A stretch of DNA of 64,000 nucleotides from Corynebacterium aurimucosum ATCC 700975 (GCF_000022905.1 NC_012590.1:558001-622000); one strand, 5' to 3'; counted from the stretch's first letter, positions 30,755 through 39,281 are shown. Notes: generated by a model not told the origin, from the letters alone. Program-made: numbers and translations.

Positions 30755-32175
30755 AAGGGGGGTGGTTTACAAGTAGTCCGCGAATCGGTCGGGGTAAGCC
30801 ACGGCTAGTTGGTTGATGGCTTGTTTCCACCCGGTGGCTTTCGCTCCTTCAATATAGCCGTTGCACTCAATGTCGCGCTTTGCTTTCTTCGCTCGCTGGG
30901 CGGCACGCTTGTTCGATGTTGCAGATCATCAGCCACAGCGTCTTTAGTGCGGCAGTATCGTTCGGGAATTGGCCCCTGTTGCGGGTAGCTTTACGCAGTT
31001 CAGCATTCAGCGACTCGATTGAATTGGTGGTGTAGAGCACCCGGCGTGCCGCCGGCGGAAACTGCAGAAACGGCACGAACCGCTCCCAGGCGTCGCGCCA
31101 GACTTTGACCGACTGGGGGTATTTCCGGCCCAGTTCACTGGCCTCGAAAGCATCCAGGCTGGCACGTGCGGTGTCCTCGTTAGCGGCTGTGTAGACCTCA
31201 CGCAGCGCGCGGGAGACTGCTTTGCGGTCCTGGTAGGACACCCACCGGTTCGCAGCCCGAATCAGGTGCACAATACAGGTCTGTACCATGGAATTCGGCC
31301 AGGTTGCCTCCACGGCTTCCGGCAAGCCTTTGAGCCCGTCGCAGCACACAATGAACACGTCTTGGACACCGCGGTTAGCCAGATCCGCACACACCGATGC
31401 CCAGAATGCGGCTCCTTCATTGTCGGCGATCCACAGTCCCAGGATGTGCTTGATGCCGTCCATGTCGACACCAACCGCCATGTAGCAAGCCTTGTTGACC
31501 ACGCGGTGGCCGTCACGGATTTTCACGCGTAGCGCGTCGAGGAAGATCACCGGGTAAAACTCGTCGAGCTGGCGGTTTTGCCAGATCATGACCTCGTCTA
31601 ACACCGCATCGGTAATGGTGCTGATCGTATCCGGGCTCATATCCACCCCAAGGGTGGTCGCGAGGTGATGCTGGATATCGCGCACGGTCATCCCACCGGC
31701 GTAGAGCGAGATAATCATGTCGTCGAGCTCTGTGAGCCGACGTGCACCCTTGGGCACCATCCGGGGAGTAAACGTGCCGGCACGATCCCTGGGCACGGTC
31801 ACCTCAACTGCGCCGTAGCCAGAATTGACGGTCTTGGTGTACGACCCGTTACGGTGATTATTCTCCTGTGCGGTTTCGACCTGGGATTTCGCTTTGCGGT
31901 CGGAATGGCCGTAGCCCAAGTGCGCATCCATCTCCGCCTTAAGGCCAGCGTTGATTGATGCTTGCAGCAGGCCTTTGACCAGCTCGCTTGCATCATCAGC
32001 GGAGCTCGACAGCTCGCTAATCAAGCTGGCGATTTCAGAATTTTCCATCAGCTTCTCGCTGATCTCGTTGACCCTCGCCGGGTCATGGTTTTCTTCGGTG
32101 ACACCGTAGTCATTATCGGTGAAACTCCTTCTAGATCAGAGCCTCACACACAAACTTCCTGACACCCTTCAGGAA
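30755..32175 (-). mobile_element. IS256-family insertion sequence (ends approximate)
   Basis: Contains a frameshifted IS256-family transposase gene. On the right side a perfect hairpin TCCTGA-6-TCAGGA (32157-32174) lies where the end is expected. I could not find a clear matching inverted repeat on the left, next to the transposase stop at 30767, so the left end may be trimmed. Boundaries are estimates. Confidence 0.6.
30767..32048 (-). pseudogene. IS256-family (mutator) transposase, frameshifted near the C-terminus
   Basis: The frame from 32048 encodes a mutator-type DDE transposase (MENSEIASLISELSSSADDASELV..., with DMIISLYAGGMTVRDIQ, LDALRVKIRDG, VCCDGLKGLPEAVEATWP and RRVLYTTNSIESLNAELRK). 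After MICNIE it goes out of frame and stops at 30867. Another frame continues to 30767 with a typical family tail: KRAAQRAKKAKRDIECNGY, then IEGAKATGWKQAINQLAVAY, then PDRFADYL. Restoring 2 nt at about 30911-30914 (GAAGACAAG instead of GAACAAG) rejoins them, so a 2-nt deletion is inferred. The last ~47 residues are lost, though the DDE core is intact. Confidence 0.8.
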
Positions 32176-32340
32176 TGACAGGCGAGGAGCAATCCGCGGG
32201 GACGGATAAGGCCACAGCGCGTTCAAATGTCTCACATGAGTGCAACGGTGAGGGGTGTAGAGAACGCACGGTGGGCGGTTGCGAATAAGTGACCACGCTG
32301 GCAGCCAAGAGGTACGAGCGATGAAAGATCAGCTCGAGCA
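32176..32340. other. spacer between IS256 remnant and ISL3 fragment
   Basis: No gene or clear signal. It is probably a patchwork of insertion debris. A direct repeat GTACTGAC occurs at 32350-32357 and 32373-32380, just inside the neighbouring truncated gene. Confidence 0.4.
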
Positions 32341-32652
32341 TTAGCGAACGTACTGACGTCGCTTTATTAGGTGTACTGACCGGGTACGTTGCGGGCACGC
32401 CGGTTCGGCGCACCGCCACAGCCGCTTGCGCCACACCAGCAGCACCGGCCGCCCCGCCGAGGGGATGTCACGCACCAGATGCTCACGCCGGCCGTGGGCC
32501 ACCGCGACCACCCCGCACCGCGGGCACCCGGTCACCGACTCGGAGGTCTCCACCAACAGCTCCAGCTCACCGCCGTACTCACCGACGGCAAGCACCACCA
32601 ACCCCGAGATGCCGAGCATCGCAGCGGGCAGGACGGTAGCCTCAACACTCAC
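32341..32652 (-). pseudogene. ISL3-family transposase, N-terminal fragment
   Basis: A 103-residue frame. Residues ~15-90 match the N-terminal zinc-finger region of ISL3-type transposases: TGCPRCGVVAVAHGRREHLVRDIPSAGRPVLLVWRKRLWRC then CPQRT, with Cys pairs placed as in IS1096/IS204-type proteins. The match breaks at about 32385 and the last 14 residues are unrelated, so the gene is truncated by a rearrangement. ATG at 32652. The DDE catalytic domain is absent, so it is inactive. Confidence 0.75.
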
Positions 32653-32884
32653 CTGGGACTCCTCTCGATCCGTTGCTTGGTCGCTACGAATCGTGGAGTC
32701 CCAGGCCCGTCTTCACCAGCCCAACCCGGTCAGCGCGTCGCAACCCGGCTACCACGCTTGGTGAGGAAAAGCTGCTAACATGGTTCGGCGACGGCCCGGG
32801 CACGTCCTTGTTCCTAACCGTCGTGCGCTGGGGTCCGCGTGGACCGCTCGGCCAGCGTCCATCCAGTCAGGAGGAAGTCAGCAA

Positions 32885-33283
32885 ATGTTCGACGACAACG
32901 GCTCATTCCTACTCGCCATGTTCGAGTTCTTCATCTTCTTCGCATGGTTCATGTCCCTGTGGTGGATCTTCGGAGATCTCTTCCGCAGCAAGGACCTCGG
33001 CGGCTTCGCGAAGGCGCTGTGGGTGGTGTTCATCCTCGCGCTGCCGTTCATCGGAATGCTCGCGTACCTGCTTGTTCGAGGTCGGGGGATGACCGACCGC
33101 GCGGTCGAGGCGCGCCAGGAGCTCCAGCAGCGGCAGGATGAGTACATCAAGTCCGTCGCCGGCGGCTCCGCCGGATCGAGCCCGACCGATGAGATCGCCT
33201 CGGCGAAGGCCCTTCTCGACTCGGGAGCGATTACCCAGCAGGAGTTCGACCAGATCAAGGCAAGGGCGCTCTCCTCGGTCTGA
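32885..33283 (+). CDS. PLDc_N and SHOCT domain membrane protein
   Basis: A 132-residue protein with two TM helices (LLAMFEFFIFFAWFMSLWWIF and ALWVVFILALPFIGMLAYLLVRG), the layout of the phospholipase D N-terminal (PLDc_N) module. A helical linker and a C-terminal SHOCT motif follow (DEIASAKALLDSGAITQQEFDQIKARAL). SHOCT segments occur at the ends of many short actinobacterial membrane proteins; function unknown. ATG 32885 has AGGAGGAAGTCAGCAA upstream. It lies between IS fragments and is probably a passenger from another actinobacterium. Confidence 0.78.
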   Translation: MFDDNGSFLLAMFEFFIFFAWFMSLWWIFGDLFRSKDLGGFAKALWVVFILALPFIGMLAYLLVRGRGMTDRAVEARQELQQRQDEYIKSVAGGSAGSSPTDEIASAKALLDSGAITQQEFDQIKARALSSV

Positions 33284-33524
33284 CCCTGGTCCGCTCCCTC
33301 GCCAGCCGCAGCGTCGCGGTCCGAGGGCGGCCATCCGGCGCGGCCTAGGTATTCGCCAAGTGTGCGGCTTGCGCGCGCGAGCAGGCGCATACCGGGCAGA
33401 GGGTGTCCGATTGTTTGTGTGCGGGGGGTGTTCCTATATAGGTTGTCAACCTAGCGGGTGGAGAAATTGGGGGCGGATTCTCTCTGCGGGGTTGTTTGGT
33501 CGTGTTGTTTTCGGGCATGGCTGC
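33284..33524. other. intergenic region before the IS110 element
   Basis: No gene. It contains a 15-bp palindrome TAGGTTG-T-CAACCTA at 33439-33453 of unknown role. The downstream end of the IS110 element probably lies within the right part of this stretch; such elements lack terminal inverted repeats, so the exact end cannot be read. Confidence 0.4.
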
Positions 33525-33554
33525 TAGCCGACTGGGATTTTACCCGGTCGGCTA
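33525..33554 (-). terminator. hairpin after the IS110 transposase gene
   Basis: TAGCCGACTGGG and CCCGGTCGGCTA (12-bp stem, one mismatch) around ATTTTA, 17 nt past the transposase stop. It is terminator-like but may also belong to the element's end structure. Confidence 0.55.
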
Positions 33555-33570
33555 TCTTTACTCTTAGTGT

Positions 33571-34779
33571 CTAGGCTGCTAGGTCTTCCTGTGATGGTGC
33601 GGGATCGTGGTAGTGCTTGTGGTTGCGCATCATGGCGTAGAGGACGTTGAGCCGTCTGCGGGCTAGTGCTACTACTGCGGCGTTGTGTCTCTTGCCTTCA
33701 CGGCGCTTTCGTTCATAGAATTGCCGGGAACGCTCATGGAATCTGATGGATGCAAAAGATGATTGCCATAGGGCGTTCTTTAATTTTTTATTGCCAGCTC
33801 GGTTCAGTGAGTTCGACATGATCGAGGTCCCGGACTGGTTTGTCCGAGGTGATAAGCCAGCGTAAGAGGCTAGGTGCCCAGCTGTCGGGAAGTCGGTCAT
33901 GTCGCCCGCGGTCATGAGAATTTGTGCTGCCGTCTTTGGTCCGATTCCTGGCATGGATAGCAGGATTTGAGTGTGGGGGATGTCGTTGATGAGCTCGATG
34001 ACTTCCTGCTCGATTTGTGTGCGGTGCTCGAGCTTTAAAAGCGCGTCCTTCGCCGACATTGCTACGCCCATTTCGGCATAGTGTGCACCAGCAATGGCAA
34101 CTGTTTGCTCAGAGATGGCAGCGAAAATGGCATCGAGGACAGGTTCAGGATTGCGTGCCTTATAGCGTCGAGCGAAGGCAGTTGCCTTGGCCTTTCCGAG
34201 GCGTTTTATCTTGGTCGGTCCGCCGTAGCGTGCAAGTAGGTGCAGAACCCACTTGCGGTGAATTATCTGACCGCGAAGGGCCTGTTCGAATTGCGGGTAG
34301 CAGCCTACTAGTGCACTTCGAATCTGATTGATGAGCCTGGTGTAGGAGCGCGCTAAATCTTCGTCGATACCGTTGAGGACCTTCAACTGGAGGAAGGCTT
34401 CTTCGACGCGGTCGACGCTGCGGAGGGATTCCGGAAGGTTCTTTGCAGCGTGGGCGATGATATAGGCGTCCCGGATATCAGTTTTGGCATTGCCAGCGTG
34501 GATGCGCGAGAGTTGACGCATAGCCAAACCGGGAAGGTAGCGCACGTCGATCCCGAGTTCTTGAGCAACCGCGACAGTTAGTCGACCAATGTTATTGGGC
34601 TGGTCCACGACGACAAGGACCTTGTGGTCGTGTGCGCTGAACGCTGAAAACAGTGCGCGCAGGGATTTTTCGTTTTGGTTGATGCGCTTAGATAGCACCT
34701 GGGTGCCGTCGATATCTAAGACGCAAGCGTGGTGAAAGTATTTACCGACGTCCATGCCGATGACATAGTCGTAGGTCAT
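33571..34779 (-). CDS. IS110-family transposase (DEDD recombinase)
   Basis: A full-length 402-residue recombinase. The N-terminal RuvC-like DEDD domain shows VIGMDVGKYFHHACVLD, VLVVVDQPNN and AKTDIRDAYIIAHAA. The C-terminal Tnp20 domain shows LLSMPGIGPKTAAQILMTAGD and SLNRAGNKKLKNALWQSSFASIRF, which holds the catalytic serine. IS110 recombinases act with a structured RNA from the element's own end to choose donor and target. The frame is uninterrupted, so the element may be active. Start ATG at 34779, with AGGAGGTCTGGC upstream on the coding strand. Confidence 0.92.
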   Translation of the reverse strand: MTYDYVIGMDVGKYFHHACVLDIDGTQVLSKRINQNEKSLRALFSAFSAHDHKVLVVVDQPNNIGRLTVAVAQELGIDVRYLPGLAMRQLSRIHAGNAKTDIRDAYIIAHAAKNLPESLRSVDRVEEAFLQLKVLNGIDEDLARSYTRLINQIRSALVGCYPQFEQALRGQIIHRKWVLHLLARYGGPTKIKRLGKAKATAFARRYKARNPEPVLDAIFAAISEQTVAIAGAHYAEMGVAMSAKDALLKLEHRTQIEQEVIELINDIPHTQILLSMPGIGPKTAAQILMTAGDMTDFPTAGHLASYAGLSPRTNQSGTSIMSNSLNRAGNKKLKNALWQSSFASIRFHERSRQFYERKRREGKRHNAAVVALARRRLNVLYAMMRNHKHYHDPAPSQEDLAA

Positions 34780-34799
34780 GCCAGACCTCCTAGCGAATT

Positions 34800-35100
34800 G
34801 AATGAGTATGGGACTTATTTCATCGCTGGTGGTCGGACATACTTCACGCTGGCATCCACATTACTTTGAGACCTCGCACATTCTGTGCGGGTCAGGTTCC
34901 TATTAGCAGTCTGGAGTATGCCACTGCCTTCGGCGGCATCACCCCCCGGATCATTTTCAGACAGGGACGAAAACAAGCCATACCGAAGCCAGCGACTAGT
35001 TCCACTGCCCCAAGGCAGAAGGAACGCAGACAAACATAACCTGCCCCAGCATGGGGCTAGGAGTACGAATCCTGAGTTCCTTCAAGCGGAACTGCCAACA
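34800..35100 (-). ncRNA. candidate IS110 bridge RNA region
   Basis: Five hairpins are packed into the non-coding end upstream of the IS110 transposase. They are ACC(t)CGCACA-TTC-TGTGCGGGT (34871-34892); ATGCC-act-GCC-TTC-GGC-GGCAT (34918-34939); GTTCC-a-CTGCC-4-GGCAG-aa-GGAAC (34999-35025); GCCCC-AGCAT-GGGGC (35043-35057); AGTTCC-7-GGAACT (35075-35093). No protein is plausible here. IS110 elements are known to express a bridge RNA from this end, transcribed toward the recombinase. RNA ends, guide loops and expression are inferred, not seen. Confidence 0.5.
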
Positions 35101-35275
35101 ACGTAATGGGGAAGGGGAGCTGTTCATGAAGGGGTGAGTCTTCTAGGGGTGTGCCTAGGAGTCTGGCGAGAACCTATTCGAAATCTGTTGACCGATATGT
35201 CGATTTCCGCCCGCGTTGTCGCCTCGGACACTATCCTTAAGTTCGTATTGTGCTTATCTGAAAGGATCACTCCCA

Positions 35276-38200
35276 GTGTCTGATACTGCTCACAAGTCCT
35301 TCTCTAAGATCTTGGTGGCCAACCGCGGTGAGATTGCCGTGCGCGCCTTCCGCGCTGCCTTTGAGGTCGGCTCCAAGACCGTTGCAATTTATCCAAAGGA
35401 AGACCGCAACTCCTTCCACCGCGCCTTTGCCAATGAGGCAGTGCGCATCGGTAACGAGGGCCAGCCGGTCAAGGCATACCTTGACATCGATGAGGTCATT
35501 CGCGCCGCCAAGAAGTCCGGCGCGGATGCCATTTACCCTGGTTACGGCTTCCTGTCGGAGCGTGCCGATTTGGCGCGTGCTTGCCGTGACAACGGCATTA
35601 AGTTCATCGGTCCCACCCCGGAGACCTTGGACCTGACCGGTGATAAGGCCGCCGCGGTAGCCGCTGCCCAGGAGGCGGGGCTGCCGACTCTGAAGGACTC
35701 GAAGCCCTCGACGGACGTCGACAAGCTGGCGGAATATGCCAAGGACTTTAACTTCCCCGTCTTCGTGAAGGCAGTGGCCGGCGGTGGCGGCCGCGGTATG
35801 CGCTTCATCGAGAACGAGGCGGAGCTGAAGACCAAGTGTGCTGAGGCCTCCCGCGAGGCTGAGGCAGCCTTCGGCGATGGCAACGTTTACCTCGAGACCG
35901 CGGTCATTCGCCCGCAACACATCGAGGTGCAGATTCTGGCTGACTCCCAGGGCAACGTCATGCACCTGTATGAGCGCGACTGCTCCGTGCAGCGCCGCCA
36001 CCAGAAGGTCGTGGAGATTGCCCCGGCGCCGACGCTGGACCCGGAGCTGCGTGACCGCATCTGTGCGGACGCCGTGAAGTTCTGTGAGCACATCAACTAC
36101 GAGGGCGCCGGCACCGTCGAGTTCCTCGTCGATGAGAAGGGCAACCACGTCTTCATCGAGATGAACCCGCGCGTGCAGGTGGAGCACACCGTGACCGAGG
36201 AGGTCACGGGCGTGGACATCGTGAAGTCCCAGATGCAGATCGCCGCGGGCCTCTCTCTGGAAGCTCTTGGCCTGAAGCAGGAGGAAATCCACATCACCGG
36301 CGCGGCGCTCCAGTGCCGCATCACTACCGAGGATCCCTCCAATGGCTTCCGCCCGGATACCGGCACGCTGACCCAGTACCGCTCGCCGGGCGGCGCAGGC
36401 GTGCGTCTCGACGGCGCAACGGCCGTCGGCGCGGAAATCTCCCCGAACTTTGACTCCCTGCTGGTGAAGATGACCTGCCGTGGTGTCACCTTCGAGCAGG
36501 CCGTGGCACGTGCACAGCGCGCGCTCAACGAGTTCACCGTGGCTGGCGTGGCCACCAACATCGGCTTCCTACGCGCACTGCTGCGCGAGCCGGACTTCGT
36601 CAACACCCGCGTGGACACCAGCTTCATTCCGGAGCACCCAGACCTGCTGAAGGCCCCGCCGGCCGTGGATGAGTCTGGCCGCATCATCGACTACATCGCT
36701 GACGTGACCGTCAACAAGCCGAACGGCGAGCGCCCGACCACCCTGCGCCCCTTTGACAAGCTGCCGGATCTGGACTTTAACTTCGAGTTGCCGCGTGGTT
36801 CCCGCGACGACCTGCTGGAGCTGGGCCCGAAGAAGTGGGCAGAAAAGATCCGCAAGCAGGACGCCTTGGCCGTTACCGATACCACCTTCCGCGATGCGCA
36901 CCAGTCCCTGCTGGCTACCCGCGTGCGCGGTACCGCCCTGGTCACGGCTGCTGAGGCCGTCGCCCGCATGACGCCAGAGCTGTACTCGGTGGAGGCGTGG
37001 GGTGGTGCGACCTACGACGTCGCCATGCGCTTCCTCAAGGAGGACCCGTGGGTCCGCCTGGACCTGCTGCGTGAGGCCATGCCGAACCAAAACATCCAGA
37101 TGCTGCTGCGCGGCCGCAACACCGTGGGCTACTCGCCCTACTCTAACGACGTGTGCACCGGCTTCGTGCAGGAGGCCGCCAAGTCTGGTGTGGATGTCTT
37201 CCGCATCTTCGACGCGCTGAACGACGTCACCCAGATGCGCCCGGCAATCGACGCCGTCCTGGAGACCAACACCACCGTGGCCGAGGTCGCCATGGCCTAC
37301 TCCGGCGACATGTGCTCCCCGGATGAGAAGCTCTACACGCTGGATTACTACCTCAAGCTGGCCGAAGAGATCGTCAACACAGGCGCCCACGTCCTGGCCA
37401 TTAAGGACATGGCGGGCCTGCTGCGTCCGGAGTCCGCATCCAAGCTGGTTATGGCTCTGCGCAAGGAGTTCGACCTGCCGGTTCACGTGCACACGCACGA
37501 TACCGCTGGCGGCCAGCTGGCTACCTACTACGCGGCAGCGCTTTCTGGTGCCGACATCGTCGACGGTGCTTCCGCACCGCTGGCGGGCACCACCTCTCAG
37601 CCTTCGCTGTCCGCTATCATCGCGGCGTTCTCGAACTCCTCGCGTGACACCGGCATCTCCCTCAAGGCAGTTTCCGACCTTGAGCCGTACTGGGAGGCTG
37701 TGCGCCAGCTCTACCAGCCCTTCGAGAAGGGTATTCCTGGACCGACCGGCCGCGTCTACCGCCACGAGATTCCGGGCGGCCAGCTGTCCAACCTGCGCGC
37801 GCAGGCTACCGCTCTGGGCTTGGAGGATCGCTTCGAAGTCATCGAGGACACCTACGCTGCGGTGAATGAGATGCTCGGCCGCCCGACCAAGGTGACCCCG
37901 TCCTCCAAGGTGGTTGGTGACCTCGCCCTGCACCTCGTGGGTGCTGGCGTGGACCCGGCTGATTTCGAGGTCAACCCCACCAAGTACGACATCCCGGATT
38001 CCGTCATCGCCTTCCTACGCGGTGAGCTCGGCACGCCTCCGGGTGGCTGGCCGCCGCTGCGCGACAAGGTTCTGGAAGGCCGCGCGCCTGGCGACGTCAC
38101 CGTCAAGCCGGTTCCGGAAGAAGAGAAGGCACATCTCGCCTCGGATGATTCCACTGAGCGCCGAGCTTCCCTCAACCGCCTGCTCTTCCCGAAGCAGTTC

Positions 38201-38707
38201 GAGGAGTTCAACGAGTTCCGCCGCACCTACGGCAATACCGAGGCGCTGACGGACACGGTCTTCTTCTACGGTCTGGAAGAAGGTAAGGACTACATTGTTC
38301 ACCACTTCCCGGAGGGCTCCAACGACCGTGCAGATCTCAAGCCCATTACCTTGCGTCTTGATGCAATGGGCGAGCCGGACGAGAAGGGCATCCGCAACGT
38401 AGTTCTCAACGTTAACGGCCAGATCCGCCCGCTCAAGGTGCGCGACAACAACGTTGAGTCCACCGTAGCCACCGTGGAAAAGGCTGACCCGTCCAACGAG
38501 GGCCACGTGGCCGCACCGTTTGCCGGCGTGGTGAACCCGACCGCCAAGCCGGGCGACGAGGTCAAGGCCGGCGACCAGATCGCTGTCATCGAGGCCATGA
38601 AGATGGAAGCCTCCATCTCCGCCACCAAGGATGGCACCATCGAGCGCGTCGCCATTGGCGCCGCCACCAAGGTTGAGGGCGGCGACCTCATCGCCGTTAT
38701 CAACTAA
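35276..38707 (+). CDS. pyc: pyruvate carboxylase
   Basis: A 1143-residue biotin enzyme making oxaloacetate from pyruvate. Biotin carboxylase domain (residues ~8-460): [26 protein letters not shown] and FIEMNPRVQVEHTVTEE. Carboxyltransferase domain (~550-800): TTFRDAHQSLLATRVR and the metal-binding HVHTHDTAGG. Biotin carrier domain at the end with EAMKMEA, biotinyl-Lys at about 1109. The GTG at 35276 (MSDTAHKSFSKILVANRG) has AAAGGA 9 nt upstream; the frame extends to 35216 without support. BirA, encoded later in the window, would biotinylate it. Monocistronic. Confidence 0.97.
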   Translation: MSDTAHKSFSKILVANRGEIAVRAFRAAFEVGSKTVAIYPKEDRNSFHRAFANEAVRIGNEGQPVKAYLDIDEVIRAAKKSGADAIYPGYGFLSERADLARACRDNGIKFIGPTPETLDLTGDKAAAVAAAQEAGLPTLKDSKPSTDVDKLAEYAKDFNFPVFVKAVAGGGGRGMRFIENEAELKTKCAEASREAEAAFGDGNVYLETAVIRPQHIEVQILADSQGNVMHLYERDCSVQRRHQKVVEIAPAPTLDPELRDRICADAVKFCEHINYEGAGTVEFLVDEKGNHVFIEMNPRVQVEHTVTEEVTGVDIVKSQMQIAAGLSLEALGLKQEEIHITGAALQCRITTEDPSNGFRPDTGTLTQYRSPGGAGVRLDGATAVGAEISPNFDSLLVKMTCRGVTFEQAVARAQRALNEFTVAGVATNIGFLRALLREPDFVNTRVDTSFIPEHPDLLKAPPAVDESGRIIDYIADVTVNKPNGERPTTLRPFDKLPDLDFNFELPRGSRDDLLELGPKKWAEKIRKQDALAVTDTTFRDAHQSLLATRVRGTALVTAAEAVARMTPELYSVEAWGGATYDVAMRFLKEDPWVRLDLLREAMPNQNIQMLLRGRNTVGYSPYSNDVCTGFVQEAAKSGVDVFRIFDALNDVTQMRPAIDAVLETNTTVAEVAMAYSGDMCSPDEKLYTLDYYLKLAEEIVNTGAHVLAIKDMAGLLRPESASKLVMALRKEFDLPVHVHTHDTAGGQLATYYAAALSGADIVDGASAPLAGTTSQPSLSAIIAAFSNSSRDTGISLKAVSDLEPYWEAVRQLYQPFEKGIPGPTGRVYRHEIPGGQLSNLRAQATALGLEDRFEVIEDTYAAVNEMLGRPTKVTPSSKVVGDLALHLVGAGVDPADFEVNPTKYDIPDSVIAFLRGELGTPPGGWPPLRDKVLEGRAPGDVTVKPVPEEEKAHLASDDSTERRASLNRLLFPKQFEEFNEFRRTYGNTEALTDTVFFYGLEEGKDYIVHHFPEGSNDRADLKPITLRLDAMGEPDEKGIRNVVLNVNGQIRPLKVRDNNVESTVATVEKADPSNEGHVAAPFAGVVNPTAKPGDEVKAGDQIAVIEAMKMEASISATKDGTIERVAIGAATKVEGGDLIAVIN

Positions 38708-38729
38708 AAGTTGACTTAGGTCATGGATG

Positions 38730-38761
38730 GGTGAGCAGCGTCATTCTTGGCGCTGCTCACC
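38730..38761 (+). terminator. pyc: pyc terminator hairpin
   Basis: A perfect 11-bp stem GGTGAGCAGCG / CGCTGCTCACC with a 10-nt loop starts 23 nt after the pyc stop. A GGTGGTTTTC tail follows. A degenerate second copy of the same sequence occurs at about 39071-39110. Confidence 0.65.
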
Positions 38762-38827
38762 GGTGGTTTTCGGCGGTGGGGTGGGATTTTTCCGCACTGC
38801 ATTGGCCTAAGTCAGGAGGGTGTCTCG

Positions 38828-38954
38828 CAAAAGGCATCTGGTAGAAGGCATCTTTGGGTCTAAAAACGCCATCTGCCCTAAGTAAAAGGCGTTTTTAGCC
38901 GTGAAAACGCCTTTTGACTGATGCCTTTTGCCAGGCGCCCTTTGTCAGATGCCT
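38828..38954. repeat. modular dyad element, copy A
   Basis: A nested inverted-repeat element. The inner stem is AAAAGGCGTTTT / AAAACGCCTTTT (38884-38895 and 38904-38915, 8-nt loop), perfect. The outer stem is CAAAAGGCATC / GATGCCTTTTG (38828-38838 and 38920-38930). A competing outer partner CAGATGCCT (38946-38954) can pair with AGGCATCTG (38832-38840). It also holds AAAACGCCATCT (38863-38874), a 12-mer repeated exactly in the element at 61845-61973. Confidence 0.65.
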
Positions 38955-39125
38955 CCCGCATGTCGATGGAGACACGTAGACGTTGTGCGTTGCTAGGGGA
39001 GCGAAGAAGGCAATCCGTTTCGCGAAGATGCGTGCAGCGTTCTACGGAAACGGTCGTTGTGACCCGACCTGGGTCATGGGTGGGTGAGCAACGTCGCTCT
39101 TGGCGCTGCCGTCGGCGCGCCGACG

Positions 39126-39151
39126 AAGGTGTCGAGTATAGTCGACACCTT
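39126..39151. repeat. GTCGA palindrome, intact copy
   Basis: AAGGTGTCGA - GTATAG - TCGACACCTT, perfect 10-bp arms. A second copy starts 22 bp further on (39173) and is split by the IS21 insertion: its left arm and spacer (39173-39187 region) are before the element and TCGACACCTTT resumes after it at 41833. It lies between convergent genes (pyc and the GNAT gene), where such hairpins may end transcription from both sides. Confidence 0.75.
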
Positions 39152-39180
39152 TAGAAGAAACCGAGGAAGTGTCGAGTATA

Positions 39181-39186
39181 GTCGAC
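39181..39186. repeat. IS21 target-site duplication, left copy
   Basis: GTCGAC directly before the element; the same six bases follow it at 41832-41837. Joining the flanks with one copy restores a palindrome like that at 39126-39151. Confidence 0.8.
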
Positions 39187-39281
39187 TGTTCAGAAGACTG
39201 AAATGGTAGCGGTGTGGTGAGTATCTGGTAGCGCCTGAGTGAGTATCCGGTAGCGGTGTCTCACTCAGGCGTTGTTGGTGG

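Larger units (their letters stand above)
33500..35110 (-). mobile_element. IS110-family insertion sequence (ends approximate)
   Basis: An intact IS110-type recombinase gene with a short downstream flank (hairpin at 33525-33554) and a ~330-bp upstream non-coding end rich in hairpins. A long structured non-coding region upstream of the recombinase is the IS110-group arrangement, in which that end encodes the bridge RNA. Ends are estimated, since the family has no terminal inverted repeats. Confidence 0.7.
38708..39186. other. repeat-rich gene-free region downstream of pyc
   Basis: No gene is supported in these 479 bp; the 77-codon frame at 38921-39154 is Arg-rich and lies across inverted repeats. 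It holds the pyc hairpin (38730-38761), a modular dyad element (38828-38954), a decayed second copy of the pyc-hairpin sequence (about 39071-39110, sharing GGTCATGG and GGGTGAGCA..CGT), a 16-bp palindrome CGTCGGCGCGCCGACG (39110-39125) and two tandem GTCGA palindromes. Confidence 0.6.

Noticed and set aside
38921..39154. 77-codon frame downstream of pyc
   Set aside because: Arg-rich, begins inside inverted repeats of element A and crosses other palindromes; no ribosome site.
39187..39270. Repeated GGTAGC blocks as a possible plasmid or replication iteron array
   Set aside because: The same blocks occur inverted at the other end of the IS21 element, so they are its terminal repeats.
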